Source: Aestuariibacter salexigens DSM 15300 (GTDB taxonomy: Bacteria; Pseudomonadota; Gammaproteobacteria; Enterobacterales; Alteromonadaceae). From it: 64,000 nucleotides of DNA. The translations under genes and the position numbers were made by a program. The stretch covers positions 62,001 to 126,000 of the forward strand of contig NZ_AUBH01000001.1 in the NCBI RefSeq assembly GCF_000429145.1, given 5' to 3'. The notes under the pieces are model-generated. The model was given only the letters and a program-made list of their open reading frames with translations. It was not told the origin of the DNA and searched no databases. Shown here one piece after another: positions 63,626 through 64,000 of the stretch; position 1 is the first letter of the stretch; every line of letters starts with the position of its first letter.

Positions 63626-64000
63626 ATGAAATTTGATCTGCACTGCCACAGCCACTACTCAGACGGTACGCTCTCACCCGCAGAACTGGTGACCCGAGCC
63701 CACAATATGCAGGTGGATGTGTTGGCACTGACCGACCATGACAGTGTCGACGGCATTCATGAATTAATGCAGTGTCAGACAGAACAGAGCCGGCCTCTGA
63801 CCATTATTCCCGGTACTGAGCTGTCTACACGCTGGCGCAGCTTTGAGATCCACATTGTTGGGTTGAATGTGGATTATCAGGACGCAGCGTTTAAGAAGAG
63901 ACTGCAAGATCAGGCAGCAAGACGTCATGAACGCGCAGTACAGATTGCCGATAAGCTTGCCAAAGCCGGGATTGAGGATTGTCTGTCGCAGGTTCAGCGT
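63626..64000 (+). CDS. rnm: PHP-domain protein, 5' part (YciV/RNase AM type)
   Basis: The first 125 codons of a PHP-family phosphoesterase; the rest lies past the window. Metal ligands are visible in MKFDLHCHSHYSDGTLSP and LALTDHDSVDGI, with Glu in PGTELSTRW and His in FEIHIVGLNVD. E. coli Rnm (YciV), a 5'-3' exonuclease/3',5'-nucleoside bisphosphatase, is also divergent from the trp operon, which supports the call. Confidence 0.85.
   Translation, partial: MKFDLHCHSHYSDGTLSPAELVTRAHNMQVDVLALTDHDSVDGIHELMQCQTEQSRPLTIIPGTELSTRWRSFEIHIVGLNVDYQDAAFKKRLQDQAARRHERAVQIADKLAKAGIEDCLSQVQR

Overview
The window looks like a piece of chromosome from a marine gammaproteobacterium of the Alteromonadales, probably Alteromonadaceae. 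The reasons are the gammaproteobacterial gene families and neighbourhoods (trpEGD(CF)BA-yciI beside a yciV-type PHP gene, bioA divergent from bioBFCD, folX-yfcH, tesA-ybbA-ybbP, pqiAB), the class II DAHP synthase, and a base composition that looks near 50% GC. The genus is an inference from gene content only. No prophage, insertion sequence, integron or CRISPR array was seen. The gene layout is dense, with many 1-4 nt stop/start overlaps and several overlapping convergent 3' ends.

Layout. 1-3.4 kb: pqiB (cut by the window edge), pqiA and asnS on the minus strand. 3.5-5.2 kb: a small membrane protein and a membrane GGDEF diguanylate cyclase. 5.2-10.3 kb: the complete biotin cluster, bioA divergent from bioBFCD, with a BirA-operator-like site between. 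10.3-13.3 kb: pepE, a low-molecular-weight phosphatase and btuCD. 13.4-16.9 kb: a class II DAHP synthase, facing an unknown gene and an Atm1-type ABC exporter. 17-24.5 kb: a response-regulator-like TPR protein, a periplasmic binding protein, a DUF2878 protein, an Lrp regulator divergent from a class V aminotransferase, and a cluster of small uncharacterised genes, three of them STAS-like. 24.8-27.4 kb: gltX surrounded by five tRNA genes (2 Val, Ala, 2 Glu) with strong promoters and unusual structured spacers. 27.7-33.3 kb: MATE transporter, DUF1289, dusC and a pair of amidohydrolase-fold proteins of which only one keeps the metal ligands. 33.3-40 kb: a Gln-rich small protein, tesA divergent from ybbA-ybbP, an SGNH hydrolase, yfcH-like epimerase and folX. 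40-44 kb: an AI-2E family permease and a PepSY protein/PhoP-like/PhoQ-like operon. 44.4-49.3 kb: acyl-CoA ligase, CaiB-type enzyme and an alkylsulfatase. 49.3-53.7 kb: a giant CheB-CheR-PAS-kinase-receiver protein. 53.7-54.8 kb: a decayed stretch with a hydrolase pseudogene. 54.8-63.6 kb: acyl-CoA dehydrogenase, arfB, yciI and the trp operon with a complete attenuator (leader peptide with WWW). 63.6 kb to the end: the start of a PHP-domain phosphatase/nuclease.

Most of the window is housekeeping. The points most worth a second look are: a receiver domain whose phospho-acceptor Asp is Ser; the metal-less amidohydrolase beside an intact one; nested perfect hairpins between tRNA genes, the outer stem reaching into the first bases of tRNA-Glu; a perfect palindrome in the promoter of the PepSY/two-component operon; a triplicated 15-bp coding repeat at the start of the kinase; the STAS-like gene cluster; and the decaying 54-kb region.
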